NCBI RefSeq assembly: GCF_040256745.1
Contig: NZ_CP138335.1
Location: 372,001-436,000, forward strand
Direction: 5' to 3'
Origin: Scrofimicrobium sp. R131
GTDB lineage: Bacteria > Actinomycetota > Actinomycetes > Actinomycetales > Actinomycetaceae
Length of the DNA stretch: 64,000 nucleotides
How positions within the stretch are numbered: the first letter of the stretch is position 1; each line of letters begins with the position of its first letter. Under the pieces are notes generated by a model. The model saw only the letters and a program-made list of their open reading frames with translations. It was not told where the DNA came from and did not search any database. Of this stretch, positions 7,971 through 16,952 are shown piece by piece. The translations under genes were made by a program, and so were the position numbers.

Positions 7971-9275
7971 CTAGACCAACCCGAATAGCCCCGGGAGCCA
8001 GAGGGAGAGGCCTGGCACGAACGTCACCACGAACAGCATGATGACGAGGGCAATGAAGAATGGCACCAGTGCTTTGATCACCGGTTCCACTCGTAGGTTG
8101 GCGATCTTGGCTCCCACGAACAGGACGTTGCCGACCGGGGGAGTGATTGTGCCCAGGCACAGGTTGAACGTGACCATCAGGCCGAAGTGAATCGGGTGCA
8201 CGCCGAACTCGGTAACAATGGGCAGGAAGATTGGGACGAAAATCAGGATGGCCGGGGTCGGGTCCATGAATGTGCCCACCACCAGCAGGATCACCATGAT
8301 CAGCAGCAGAATCACGGTTGGGCTGTTGGTGAAGCCCAGCATTGCCTGGGACAGGGCGCTCGGGATGCCCGAGAACGCCATCACCCAGCTCATGATGGTC
8401 GAGACGCCCACCAGCAGCATCACGATACAGGTGGTTTTGGTGGCGTCCAGGATGATCCGGGGCAGGTCCGACACCTTGATCGCCCGGTAGGCGAAGCCCA
8501 GAATCAGGCAGTAGACGACTGCGATCGCGGCCGACTCGGTCGGGGTGAAGACGCCGGCTAGGATCCCGCCGATCACGATGATGATCATCAGGATTGAGGG
8601 GACCGCGCGCCACAGCGTGATCAGACCTTGGCGGAGGGTCACCCGTTCGGTAATCCCGACCCCCTTGTGCTTGTGGACGTAGAGGCCGACCACGATCATG
8701 CAGGCTACCGCCCACAGGATGCCCGGCAGGTAGCCGGCAATGAACAGGGTGGCAATCGAGGTGCTGGACACCAGCGAGTAAACGATCAACGTGTTGCTCG
8801 GCGGAATCAGCATCCCGGACGGGGCCGAGGCGACGTTCACCGCGGCAGCGAAGTTCTTGTCGTAGCCTTCCTTCTCCATCCGGGGACCGACCACGCCCCC
8901 GACCGCAGCCGCGGAGGCGACCGCCGCGCCGGAAACGGAGCCGAACATGGCGTTAGCGACCACGTTGGTTTGGGCGAGGGAACCGGGCATCCGCCCAACA
9001 ATCACCTTCGCCGCATCGATGAGGCGGCTGGCAATGCCGCCGTTATTCATTAGCACCCCGGCCAAGATGAAGAAGGGTATGGCTAGCAGGGTGAACGAGT
9101 TGATCCCCGTGAACAGGCGTTGGGCCGCCACAAACGAGGCTTTCTCCATCCCGATCACCGCGGCTACCGCCAGGAAGGCGGAGAAGCCTACCGAGACGGC
9201 AATGGGGACTCGCAGGAGGAGCAGAACGGCAATCCCGACGATCAGGACGACGCCGGCAACAACAGCGGCTTCCAT
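7971..9275 (-). CDS. TRAP transporter large permease (DctM family)
   Basis: 434 residues, close to the usual 425-435 of DctM proteins. About twelve hydrophobic segments; characteristic blocks include AIPFFILAGVLMNNGGIASR near residue 66 and FGSVSGAAVASAAAVGGVV near residue 111. DctM is the ion-coupled membrane channel of tripartite ATP-independent periplasmic transporters for organic acids and sugar acids. Its start lies two bases from the stop of the small permease, so the two are translationally coupled. Substrate cannot be read from the permease. No catabolic gene is linked, but a ROK regulator is encoded divergently upstream of the operon. Confidence 0.9.
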   Translation of the reverse strand: MEAAVVAGVVLIVGIAVLLLLRVPIAVSVGFSAFLAVAAVIGMEKASFVAAQRLFTGINSFTLLAIPFFILAGVLMNNGGIASRLIDAAKVIVGRMPGSLAQTNVVANAMFGSVSGAAVASAAAVGGVVGPRMEKEGYDKNFAAAVNVASAPSGMLIPPSNTLIVYSLVSSTSIATLFIAGYLPGILWAVACMIVVGLYVHKHKGVGITERVTLRQGLITLWRAVPSILMIIIVIGGILAGVFTPTESAAIAVVYCLILGFAYRAIKVSDLPRIILDATKTTCIVMLLVGVSTIMSWVMAFSGIPSALSQAMLGFTNSPTVILLLIMVILLVVGTFMDPTPAILIFVPIFLPIVTEFGVHPIHFGLMVTFNLCLGTITPPVGNVLFVGAKIANLRVEPVIKALVPFFIALVIMLFVVTFVPGLSLWLPGLFGLV

Positions 9276-9277
9276 GG

Positions 9278-9784
9278 CTAGACCGCCTCTCTGATTTCTT
9301 CGTCCGAGCTGGGTAGCCCCCGGCCCTGGACCGCCTCAACAATGTGGTAGAGCGCAAAGTACGCGATGATCAGGCCGGAGATGGGTAGCGCCAGATACAT
9401 CATGCCGACGCTGACCGGCAGACCGGACACGTTTTGACTCCAGGTGATGCTGACCCCGCGCAGGCCGCCCCAGAGCAGCACCAGCGCTCCGAACAGGCCG
9501 ATGATCAGGTTGACGAACACCTCCATGGCGCGCGTCCGGTTGATCTTCAGCGCGCGGGTGAGGAAGTCGACGGCGATGTGCTCCTTCTCGGAAAACACCC
9601 AGGCCGATCCGAGGAGGGACAGCCAGACAAACAGGTACTGGGCCGCGACCGTGGTCCAGGTGAGCGGGTTGTGCATCACCTGTCGGGTGAACACCTGGAG
9701 CACCACGACGATGACCAGGGCGGAAAACAGAGCCACGCAGACAATCTTGAGCAGCTTCTCGAGGACTAGGGCAATTGCTCTCAC
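9278..9784 (-). CDS. TRAP transporter small permease (DctQ family)
   Basis: 168 residues with four predicted membrane spans, the standard DctQ topology. The central segment PLTWTTVAAQYLFVWLSLLG matches the conserved DctQ pattern (E/T-x-x-x-Y-LFVWL-xx-G). It partners the large permease 2 bp downstream and overlaps the binding-protein gene by 4 bp (ATGA), so all three genes form one transcript. Short acidic C-terminal tail (SSDEEIREAV). Confidence 0.9.
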   Translation of the reverse strand: MRAIALVLEKLLKIVCVALFSALVIVVVLQVFTRQVMHNPLTWTTVAAQYLFVWLSLLGSAWVFSEKEHIAVDFLTRALKINRTRAMEVFVNLIIGLFGALVLLWGGLRGVSITWSQNVSGLPVSVGMMYLALPISGLIIAYFALYHIVEAVQGRGLPSSDEEIREAV

Positions 9785-10794
9785 TGGTCAGCCTTCCTTT
9801 GGATCTCGTCGTACAGCTTCCGGTCCTGCTCAGAGGTCAGGTACTTCTCCACCACGGGGCTGAGCGCTTCCCGGAATGCCTCCTGATCCACCTCATTGAA
9901 CTTCGAGCCGGTCTCCTCGGCCGAGGCAATGGCTGCGGCGGTTTCCTCCACCCACAGCTGGGTATGGTGCCGCATGGTTTCGGCCCATTCCCGGTCGAAA
10001 ATGGCCCGGTCCTCATCCGACATTCCGTGGTAGACGTCGGTGTTGATCAGCATGTAATCCAACCCGATCAGGTGCCGGGTGAAGGCCACGTATTTGGCCA
10101 CTTCGTTGTGTTTCTGGGTGACGTAGGAGACCTCGTTGTTCTCGGCTCCGTCCAGGACGCCGGACTGGAGCGCCGTGTACACCTCGCCGAAGGACATGGG
10201 CGTGGCCGAGCCACCCATCGCGTTGATCATGTCGATGGCAATGTCCGACTCCTGCACCCGGATCTTCATTCCCTTCAGGTCAGATGGCTCCACAATTGGA
10301 CCCTTGACCGTGTACAGGTTGCGCTCACCCTGGGTGAGGCCGCCTAGGACGGTGAGGGACTTGTCGGGCTCCAGCGAGGCGAACAGGTCGCCGACAATCT
10401 CCGGATCCGACAGCACATCCATTTGGTGCTCAATCGAATGGAAGGTGGTGGGGAGATTCAGGACGGCAAACTCCAGGTTCAGGTTCTCCAACTGGGTGCC
10501 CGAGGCCACCGCCATGTCGACCGAGCCGTCAGAGACTAGTTGGATCACCTCCTGCTGTGCGCCCAGGGTTTCATTGGGGTAGACCTGAACATCCCAACGG
10601 CCATCGGTCGCCTCGTGGAGGCGTTCACCAAAAGCCACCAGCGCCACGTAGGAGGGGTGCTCTTCGGTCTGATTGAGGGAGAGAATCAGGGTTTTGCCTG
10701 ACTCGGGCGTGCCCGTGAGGCCTGAGGCGCAGGCGCCAAGACCAAGGGCAACAGCCGAGGCGACCGCAACGATGCGGGTTCGGCGGAATTTCAT
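9781..10794 (-). CDS. TRAP transporter substrate-binding lipoprotein (DctP family)
   Basis: 337 residues. The N-terminus has basic residues, a hydrophobic stretch and a lipobox (LGAC, Cys at about residue 22), so it should be anchored outside the membrane. The mature part has DctP family features: KGMKIRVQESDIAIDMINAM with the conserved Arg that binds substrate carboxylates, followed by ATPMSFGEVYTALQSGVLDG. These imply a carboxylated ligand such as a C4-dicarboxylate or sugar acid. First gene of the operon, started by GGAAGTGATC upstream of the ATG. A divergent ROK regulator about 1 kb upstream is a candidate controller. Confidence 0.9.
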   Translation of the reverse strand: MKFRRTRIVAVASAVALGLGACASGLTGTPESGKTLILSLNQTEEHPSYVALVAFGERLHEATDGRWDVQVYPNETLGAQQEVIQLVSDGSVDMAVASGTQLENLNLEFAVLNLPTTFHSIEHQMDVLSDPEIVGDLFASLEPDKSLTVLGGLTQGERNLYTVKGPIVEPSDLKGMKIRVQESDIAIDMINAMGGSATPMSFGEVYTALQSGVLDGAENNEVSYVTQKHNEVAKYVAFTRHLIGLDYMLINTDVYHGMSDEDRAIFDREWAETMRHHTQLWVEETAAAIASAEETGSKFNEVDQEAFREALSPVVEKYLTSEQDRKLYDEIQRKADQ

Positions 10795-11795
10795 GTGGGA
10801 TCACTTCCTGCCCGGGACGAGGGGAAGTTGCCATCGTCCAAATCTGTGTTCCCTCATATCATGTCGGGCTGATCACATATTTTGCCACTAGTTGCCAAGT
10901 GTTGCTTTCTACATACCCTGTGGACAGGAAACGATTACCTCTTGTTTGCTGGGGTGGGTGGGGATAGTGCGCAGAGCTGAAAACCGGGCCTTTGTGTGTA
11001 TATGCGCAGGTCGGGGGCGCGTCTGGTTTCAAGTGGAGGCCTGGGCGTGGGCGCCGCTGGCTAACTGTTGGGTGGACAGACCTGTGTATTCAGTCCGTGC
11101 TGGCTGGGGTCTCGAAAACGGTTTCTCTGGGGCTTGGGGGAGATTCGTGCTGGTCGGGAGGGGATGCCGGGCGGGTGTGGTGGGTGCCAGCGGGATTTAG
11201 CGAGAAAAGCGCTGGCTCAGTTGGTTTCGGACCAGGGTGAGGGCGGAGGCGAAATAGGTGTGTTACCTATCGAAATACCGTCGGTCTTGATGAATTTTGG
11301 ATCGCAGTAGGTGGGCGGAAATGTTGGTAAAACGTTGCCAGCATCCGCGGGGGCGAGGGGAGTGGCTTGGGCTGATGATTTTGTGGGTGTGCATCGGTTT
11401 CTCCATCCGGCCTTGGTGTGGCCGCCTCTGTGGCTGGGCTCGAACCTAGAGCCGGCCCAGGGGCCGCTTGGTGCTCCCTGAGCTATTGTGAGCAAGCGCA
11501 CATTTGCCAGGCGACACTGAGCCCGGTTTGGCGAACACCAAACGGCGGGCATGGCTCGCCCCGACCGTCCAGCCGGTACTTGGTTTTTTTGACAAGTTTG
11601 CCCTCAAAAATGAGGTCGACCACACCTAAGCGATCCCTGCCTCTCGGACCGCCCACGTCGAGGGCTGGTCCCTGCCTGCGGTCCACGTTTGTGAGCGCTA
11701 ATTCGCGCTTTGTCCGCATGTATGATGGCACCATTCCACGCCCCCGTAAGGCATCTGAGTCATCTGGCGCCAAAAAGCTCGGGTTGGCGGGGTCG
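10795..11795. promoter_or_regulatory. 1-kb non-coding region between TRAP operon and ROK gene
   Basis: No frame here has a convincing start, ribosome site or family motif. The plus strand is unusually G-rich over roughly 10930-11460. Visible elements: an inverted repeat ATAGGT-gtgtt-ACCTAT at 11254-11270; an operator-like near-palindrome TGGTAAAACGTTGCCA at 11325-11340; TTGACA at 11589-11594 without a good -10; and TATGAT at 11721-11726, a likely -10 for the ROK gene. The TRAP promoter should lie at the left edge. The length leaves room for an untranslated RNA or a decayed gene, but I cannot demonstrate either. Confidence 0.5.
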
Positions 11796-13109
11796 ATGAA
11801 AGGGGCTTCGGGAGTGGTCGAACAGGAACCGGTCCGACTGTCGGGCACCCGCCTCGGAACCAACATGCCGCGGGTGGGTGACTACAATCTTCTGGTTGTC
11901 TTTGACCTTATTCGCCGAGCCAAAGACGGGGTTAGCCGGGTTGCGTTGGCCAACCAGACCGGCCTCAGTCGCCAGACTGTCTCCAATGTGGTTTCGCGGC
12001 TACTCAAGGCCGGGTGGGTGCACGAGGGAAAGCGGCTCTCCTCCCCGGGGCGAGGCAAGCCCCGCACGATGCTGCACGCGCGAGCCGACGCTGCATTCGC
12101 CGTTGGCGTCCATGTCGAACCAGCCTCCATCTCGGCCATCGTGATGGATGCAAATGGTGGGATTCGTGCCCGCGGAGAGTTTGGGTGGGAGTCGGATCCC
12201 GCTCGGGCTGTCAACTCGATCGGTGCCTTGGTTCGCGAGTTGATCGAGGCGGTGCCGGCCGATCGGATTCTCGGTTTGGGCTGTTCGGTGCCGGGTCCAA
12301 TTGACTTGGAGCGGGGTGTATTTGTCGACCCGCCAACGCTGCCTGGTTGGGATGGGGTCCAACTGCGCGAGCTGGTTCAGCAGGCAACCGGACTGGAAAC
12401 CTTCATGCAGAAGGACTCGATTGCGGCGCTCGCGGGCGAGCTCTGGAACCGAGAGCGGGGCCTGGATCGAACCACCCTGTTTGTCTACTCTGGGTTTGGC
12501 ATTGGCTTTGCTGCTGCCGATCGGGGAGAGCTCTTCTTTGGTGGGAGCGGTAACGCGGGCGAGGGCGGACACATTCGGATCAACACGGATGACACCGAAC
12601 TGTGCACCTGTGGGCGGCAAGGATGCGTGGGCAAGGCAGTTGAGTTCGACTATTTGGTCCGGCAGGCAGTAGACAGGGGGTTGCTCCCCCCTGCTGAGCG
12701 CTCACATACCGAGTTGGTCAAAGCAATGGACCAGCTGACCCAACTGGCAGGTGCTGGCGACCCGGACGCACTGGAACTCAAGGCCAAGTCCTGCGCCGCC
12801 ATCGCCCAGGCCGTGGTCGTGGTGGCGGACCTGATGGATGCCACCGATGTGATTGTGGGCGGCTCCAATGCTGCGCGCTTGGCGCCCGACCTGGGCGAAG
12901 CGGTTGAGCGGGAGTTCTTGCGCTATTCGGCCGTTGCCTCCCTGCACTCACTGAAGGTGCACGAGGCGGACTTTGGCAGCTGGGTTGGGGCGGCCGGTGG
13001 GGCTTCGCTAGTGTTTGACGCAAAGCTTTCCCCTAGTCCCGCGGTGTTGACCGGGTCGGATTCGGCCGGTCCTGCGGGCCCGCCGGAACTGATCACAGGT
13101 ATCGCTTAA
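11796..13109 (+). CDS. ROK family transcriptional regulator
   Basis: About 437 residues from the ATG at 11796; other in-frame starts at 11718 and 11868 are possible, and the choice is uncertain. A winged-helix DNA-binding domain is seen first (GVSRVALANQTGLSRQTVSN near residues 40-60), then a ROK sugar-kinase-like domain with GLGCSVPGPIDLERGVFVDP, GFGIGFAAADRGELFFG and the zinc motif CTCGRQGCVG. In NagC/XylR-type proteins this architecture gives a sugar-responsive repressor. The kinase-type residues appear partly retained (GHI near the zinc site). Divergent to the TRAP operon and convergent with DUF47. It may control the TRAP operon, the alpha-mannosidase operon, or both, since AACGTT-centred sites occur upstream of each. 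Confidence 0.85.
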   Translation: MKGASGVVEQEPVRLSGTRLGTNMPRVGDYNLLVVFDLIRRAKDGVSRVALANQTGLSRQTVSNVVSRLLKAGWVHEGKRLSSPGRGKPRTMLHARADAAFAVGVHVEPASISAIVMDANGGIRARGEFGWESDPARAVNSIGALVRELIEAVPADRILGLGCSVPGPIDLERGVFVDPPTLPGWDGVQLRELVQQATGLETFMQKDSIAALAGELWNRERGLDRTTLFVYSGFGIGFAAADRGELFFGGSGNAGEGGHIRINTDDTELCTCGRQGCVGKAVEFDYLVRQAVDRGLLPPAERSHTELVKAMDQLTQLAGAGDPDALELKAKSCAAIAQAVVVVADLMDATDVIVGGSNAARLAPDLGEAVEREFLRYSAVASLHSLKVHEADFGSWVGAAGGASLVFDAKLSPSPAVLTGSDSAGPAGPPELITGIA

Positions 13110-13725
13110 CGATCCCATCGAGGACTGCATCCGCGGCATCCATCAGTCGCGCCTCGATCGTAAGTAGGCGACGCAGCACCTCCATCTGCTTGACCGTGTC
13201 CAGGGTCAAGGGGTCGACCAGGATCCGCCGGCTCCCCTGCTGATAGTGCAGATGTACTTTGCGGGCTGCGATGCGCGCTTGTTGGGCCTGGAACTGGCCG
13301 GCCTGCCCGTCCGGAACGGTCACCGCCCGGCGCAGTGCACGCAACGAGTCGACAACTGGCGCTAACATTCCTTGGGACCACCGGCCGGTCGGGACCTCCC
13401 ACAGGGCGAGCTCCCGCACCATGTCGCGCAGGATATCCAACACGTCGTCTATGGCCCGCGATGATCGGATCAAATCCTCGCGCTCCAGGGGGACTGTTAG
13501 CGCCGAACTGGTTCGGGTCATCAGCTGGGTTCGCAAGCGATCCCCTTCGTGTTCGATTCGGCGCATGGTTTTGCGGGCGGCTTGGGCATCGACTTCGCCC
13601 AGGCAGACCTGCCCAACCACATCGGCCGCCTCGATTGCGGTGTTCAGCTGGTCTGCCAGCAACTCGGTGACAGAACGGGGGCGAACTCGGCTCCCGATCC
13701 ATCGGCGGCCCAACAGCGGTCTCAT
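13093..13725 (-). CDS. DUF47 (PhoU-like) phosphate transport accessory protein
   Basis: 210 residues, almost wholly helical, with repeated PhoU-type patterns: ARKTMRRIEHEGDRLRTQL, then SRAIDDVLDILRDMVRELAL. DUF47 proteins resemble PhoU and are usually encoded next to Pit-type phosphate carriers, where they modulate uptake. Here it follows the PiT gene by 6 bp on the same strand. The 3' end overlaps the ROK gene by 17 bp in a convergent arrangement. Confidence 0.85.
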   Translation of the reverse strand: MRPLLGRRWIGSRVRPRSVTELLADQLNTAIEAADVVGQVCLGEVDAQAARKTMRRIEHEGDRLRTQLMTRTSSALTVPLEREDLIRSSRAIDDVLDILRDMVRELALWEVPTGRWSQGMLAPVVDSLRALRRAVTVPDGQAGQFQAQQARIAARKVHLHYQQGSRRILVDPLTLDTVKQMEVLRRLLTIEARLMDAADAVLDGIVKRYL

Positions 13726-13731
13726 AAGCGT

Positions 13732-14664
13732 TTACTTTCCAAATAGGGTGACGGTGAGGAACGAGGAGGCAATGGCAAAGGGCATGGTCCAGAGCCAAGC
13801 TCCGCCGATCCGTTGAAGCGAAGACCAGTAGACCGCCCGAAGTGAGCGGGACAGCCCGGTTCCAAGCAGTGCTCCCACCAGGGACTGGGTCATTGATAAA
13901 GGCACTCCCAGTGCCGCTCCCGTCACCACTGCGGCCGCGGCGCTGAGCTCGGCAGTGAGGACTGTCTGAGCGCTAACAGAGGTGATGCCGTGGCGCATGA
14001 ACTGCGAAGCGGACCGGAGGGATGTGAGCGCCCCCAGAGCGAACAGGCAAACGCCCGCGACAAAGGCAGCGGGGACCAGTCCGGGCGGAGGGGTCCCGAT
14101 CGAATGCCGTAGCAACAGGGCGGTGAAAAGCAGCTTTTGCCCGTCATTGACCGCGTAGGCGCCGGCCAGGGCGAGGAACGTCAGTTGCCGTGCCACCGGA
14201 CGGGGGAACCTGCGCCAGGTTGGCAAACGGCTCAGGGTCCAGGCGCAGAGCGCGGCCAGCACAGGTGCGGCCAACCCGAGCACGATCACCCGAATCAGCA
14301 GTCCCCGATCGATGGGAGTGCCCTGCGCCAGGGCGGCTCCGGTGAGCGCTCCCACCAGGGCCAATGTGATCGAGGTGGGAATGTGTACCGCGGTGGCCAG
14401 CGCGAGAGTAATCAGGGTGGAAGCCACGATCCAGGCGGCCGAATTGGAGGTGGAGGAGCCGGTTCCGATCATCGAGAACAGGGTGTCAGCAACTCCGGTC
14501 AAGCCCAGGACCGGGGCACTCAACAGTGCGAGCACCAGGACCCCAACCGACCAAAGTGGCGCCCGTTCTGTTCCTTGTAACGACAAGGCAACCAAGGGGC
14601 CACCGTCATTTCGGCCCACCACGAAGGCGAAGGCAGCTCCGAGCGCAACGAAGATTGTGAGCAT
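13732..14664 (-). CDS. PiT family inorganic phosphate transporter
   Basis: 310 residues with about nine to ten hydrophobic helices. It carries the duplicated PiT signature: VGRNDGG (first copy, weakly conserved from the canonical GxNDxxN) and GAYAVNDGQK in the second half. These proteins import metal-phosphate with H+ or Na+. The length is shorter than the 400-500 residues of E. coli PitA but usual for actinobacterial homologues. Ribosome site AAAGGAGG lies upstream of the ATG at 14664. Forms an operon with the DUF47 gene. Confidence 0.85.
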   Translation of the reverse strand: MLTIFVALGAAFAFVVGRNDGGPLVALSLQGTERAPLWSVGVLVLALLSAPVLGLTGVADTLFSMIGTGSSTSNSAAWIVASTLITLALATAVHIPTSITLALVGALTGAALAQGTPIDRGLLIRVIVLGLAAPVLAALCAWTLSRLPTWRRFPRPVARQLTFLALAGAYAVNDGQKLLFTALLLRHSIGTPPPGLVPAAFVAGVCLFALGALTSLRSASQFMRHGITSVSAQTVLTAELSAAAAVVTGAALGVPLSMTQSLVGALLGTGLSRSLRAVYWSSLQRIGGAWLWTMPFAIASSFLTVTLFGK

Positions 14665-14863
14665 CGGGTCCGCCTCCTTTCGTCGAATTTGCGTGGTCCA
14701 GCTGGTTCCCCGACCGGGGCGGGGCCATCGTCCCTCACTGTGAGGTATGTCATACAGTTTTATTTGTCCAACGTTTGGATTATAACCACGAATCTAGTTA
14801 GGCTGATCACAACCCGCTGAGCAGACATTGTCGTCAACAACGTTGCGAATGATTGGACATGAA
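14665..14863. promoter_or_regulatory. Divergent promoter region with operator-like repeats (PiT versus mannosidase operon)
   Basis: Two inverted repeats are visible. CCTCA-ctg-TGAGG (14733-14745) and TCCAA-cgt-TTGGA (14767-14779), the latter immediately upstream of TATAAC (14781-14786), a likely -10 for the rightward operon. An operator overlapping a -10 like this would act by repression. The AACGTT core is shared with the 11325-11340 site. LacI and ROK proteins both use such partial palindromes, so the regulator is not identified. Confidence 0.5.
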
Positions 14864-15769
14864 ATGAAAGTGGCAAACGCTCCCGTCAGCTACGGAGTCT
14901 TTGGGTTGGCCCTCCCCGGTACCGTCCTTCCCGACGGTGAGCAACTGGCCCGTCTGGTTCATGAGGCTGGCTACGAGGGAATCGACCTGGGTGCCCCCGG
15001 GCTCCTAGGTCTTGGATCGGATCTGACCGACCGCCTCGCCCGGCACCACCTCGGCCTGGCCGGCGGGTGGGTGGACCTGCCGTTTGGCGCTGGCACCGAG
15101 GAAGAGTTCGAGGCCGCGTTCGCAGCCGCCCGGGAGGCAATGCCACTGTTTGTGGCGGGTGCCCAGGCGGGCGACTTCCCGGCTCCCAAACCAACCATTG
15201 CCGACATGGGTGACGACAGTCGCCGGCTTCACCCGGGCGGCGGGGAAGAACTGGAGTTGGCCCCCTGGCAGTGGGATCGCTTTGGCGAACGCTTGACTCG
15301 GGTGGCCGAGCTGGTCCGTGGTTACGACCTGGAACCCACTTTTCATCATCATGCCTGCACCTTCGTTGAGACACCCGCTGAGATCGACCAGTTCCTGGCG
15401 CTCGGAGCCATGGACTTGACCTTTGATTCGGGTCATCTCCTAATCGGCGGTGGCGACCCTGTCCGGGACATCGTTCGCTGGATGGATCGGATCAATCATC
15501 TGCACCTCAAGGACGCCGACCGGTCGATTTTGGCCGCTGCCATGGGCTCTGAGGATCCGCTTCGTGACGTGTGGTCGAAACGAGTCTTCGTTCCCCTGGG
15601 TCAGGGCGACCTGGACGTGGAAGCGATGATGAGCACGATCATGTCCTCCGGCTTCGACGGGTGGCTGGTGGTGGAACAGGATGTGATCCTGCAGGACGAA
15701 GCCGACCTGGCCCGCGCAGTGCAGGACCAGATCGACAATCGGGTGGCCCTGCGGCGGTGGTTGCCGTGA
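14864..15769 (+). CDS. Sugar phosphate isomerase/epimerase, IolE-like (inosose dehydratase-like)
   Basis: 301 residues from the ATG at 14864; ATG 14849 and TTG 14828 are alternatives. It is a xylose isomerase-like TIM barrel with probable metal ligands in the order expected for the family: HHHACTFVETPAEID (Glu), LTFDSGHLLIGGGDPV (Asp and His), INHLHLKDAD (His) and WLVVEQDV (Glu). The spacing, and the final FVPLGQGDLDVEAM...GFDGWLVVEQD segment, resemble myo-inosose-2 dehydratase (IolE) and related keto-sugar isomerases. First gene of the operon; its TGA overlaps the next gene's GTG. An inositol or inositol-like substrate fits the neighbouring oxidoreductase, but ligand specificity is inferred. 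Confidence 0.8.
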   Translation: MKVANAPVSYGVFGLALPGTVLPDGEQLARLVHEAGYEGIDLGAPGLLGLGSDLTDRLARHHLGLAGGWVDLPFGAGTEEEFEAAFAAAREAMPLFVAGAQAGDFPAPKPTIADMGDDSRRLHPGGGEELELAPWQWDRFGERLTRVAELVRGYDLEPTFHHHACTFVETPAEIDQFLALGAMDLTFDSGHLLIGGGDPVRDIVRWMDRINHLHLKDADRSILAAAMGSEDPLRDVWSKRVFVPLGQGDLDVEAMMSTIMSSGFDGWLVVEQDVILQDEADLARAVQDQIDNRVALRRWLP

Positions 15770-16914
15770 GCGCTCCAATCCGACTGGCGTTGATTGGCCT
15801 CGGCGGGATCAGCCAAAGTGTTCACTTGCCGATCATCACCCGACTCCACGACCGCGTCCAACTGGTAGCGGTGGTGGACCTGTCCGCCCAGCGAGTGCGG
15901 GAAATCCAATCCGCCTACGGTGAGCAGCTGGCCGGCTTCACCTCGGTCGATGATCTTTTGCACGCAGTCGACGCGGGCCTCCAGGTGGACGCGGTGGCGC
16001 TCGCTACCACCGGCAGTCACAGCCAAGCCGCACTGCCACTGGTCAAGCGAGGCTGGCCGGTCCTGGTGGAAAAACCCCTCGGATACTCCCGAGGAGAAGT
16101 GGCGGAACTCCTTCCGTACGCGGCCCAAATGCGGGTCGGCTACATGAAAGAGTACGATCCGGCCTCCCGTCGCGCCCGCGAGCTCGTCTCCCAGGTTCGG
16201 GTTCGGTCCGTCGAAGTGGAGGTGCTCCACCCGCAAGATCAGGCGCAGTTGGAGTTCGCCCACCTGCGCCGGCCGGCCAACGATGTCTCCCAGGAAGCTC
16301 TGCGAACCGTGGTTGAACCCACTGAGTCAGCTTTGCGGAGCGCCCTCGGCCCAGAGATTCTGTCCGATCGGGTCGGTGACCTGGATCGGCTTTACCCAAA
16401 CGTCGTGTTGGGTTCGGTGGTCCATGACATTGCCCTGCTCCGGTACCTGGTGGGGGGCATTGGAACGGTCGAACATGCCCAGCACTACGGCCCAGAGTTT
16501 CCCGGCTCGCTTCGCCTCGGCGGAACGCTTCGGGAGCAGGCGGTCCCCTGGCAGATCAATTGGCATTTCATTGCCGGTTATCCGCAGTACCGGGAGACCG
16601 TCACCATCCACCACGAAGAAGGCACCATTCAGCTGGTGTTTGACGTGCCCTACCTGCTGAATGTGGCCACCGAGCTGCATGAGGTGACGGCAACCCCTCA
16701 CTACGGAGTCAACCACTCCGTCCAGACCTGGCCCCAGCAGGAAGCCTTCGAGCAAGAGTGGCTCGACTTCCTGGCGTTGGCCGGGAACACCCCCCGGCCG
16801 GGCTCCTCCGTGGCCGAATCCCTGGAGGATCTCCGGGTGGGGCAGGAAATGATCCGACTACTAGCCGAGTCCAAGGGGATCTCCCTGGACCCGGAGGTGG
16901 AGGCATCCCGGTAG
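15766..16914 (+). CDS. Gfo/Idh/MocA family oxidoreductase
   Basis: 382 residues from the GTG at 15766, which overlaps the previous stop (GTGA). N-terminal Rossmann motif LALIGLGGISQSVHLPII, then the family signature VLVEKPLGYSRGEVAEL with the EKP lysine motif at about residue 100. The C-terminal alpha/beta domain is longer than the dinucleotide domain and less conserved. Such enzymes oxidise or reduce cyclitols, sugars and sugar amines with NAD(P); inositol 2-dehydrogenase IolG is a member. Coupled with an IolE-like isomerase, a 3-keto or 2-keto sugar/inositol intermediate is likely. An unusual long stretch at residues 160-220 (EVLHPQDQAQLEFAHLRRPA region) could form substrate contacts. Confidence 0.85.
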   Translation: MSAPIRLALIGLGGISQSVHLPIITRLHDRVQLVAVVDLSAQRVREIQSAYGEQLAGFTSVDDLLHAVDAGLQVDAVALATTGSHSQAALPLVKRGWPVLVEKPLGYSRGEVAELLPYAAQMRVGYMKEYDPASRRARELVSQVRVRSVEVEVLHPQDQAQLEFAHLRRPANDVSQEALRTVVEPTESALRSALGPEILSDRVGDLDRLYPNVVLGSVVHDIALLRYLVGGIGTVEHAQHYGPEFPGSLRLGGTLREQAVPWQINWHFIAGYPQYRETVTIHHEEGTIQLVFDVPYLLNVATELHEVTATPHYGVNHSVQTWPQQEAFEQEWLDFLALAGNTPRPGSSVAESLEDLRVGQEMIRLLAESKGISLDPEVEASR

Positions 16915-16952
16915 TTCCCTCCACTGCCATGCAATTCTGAAAGGACAAAGAA

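Noticed and set aside
10892-11310. Several plus-strand open frames between the TRAP operon and ROK gene
   Set aside because: No start signals, G-rich composition gives Gly/Trp-rich translations without motifs; more likely chance frames.
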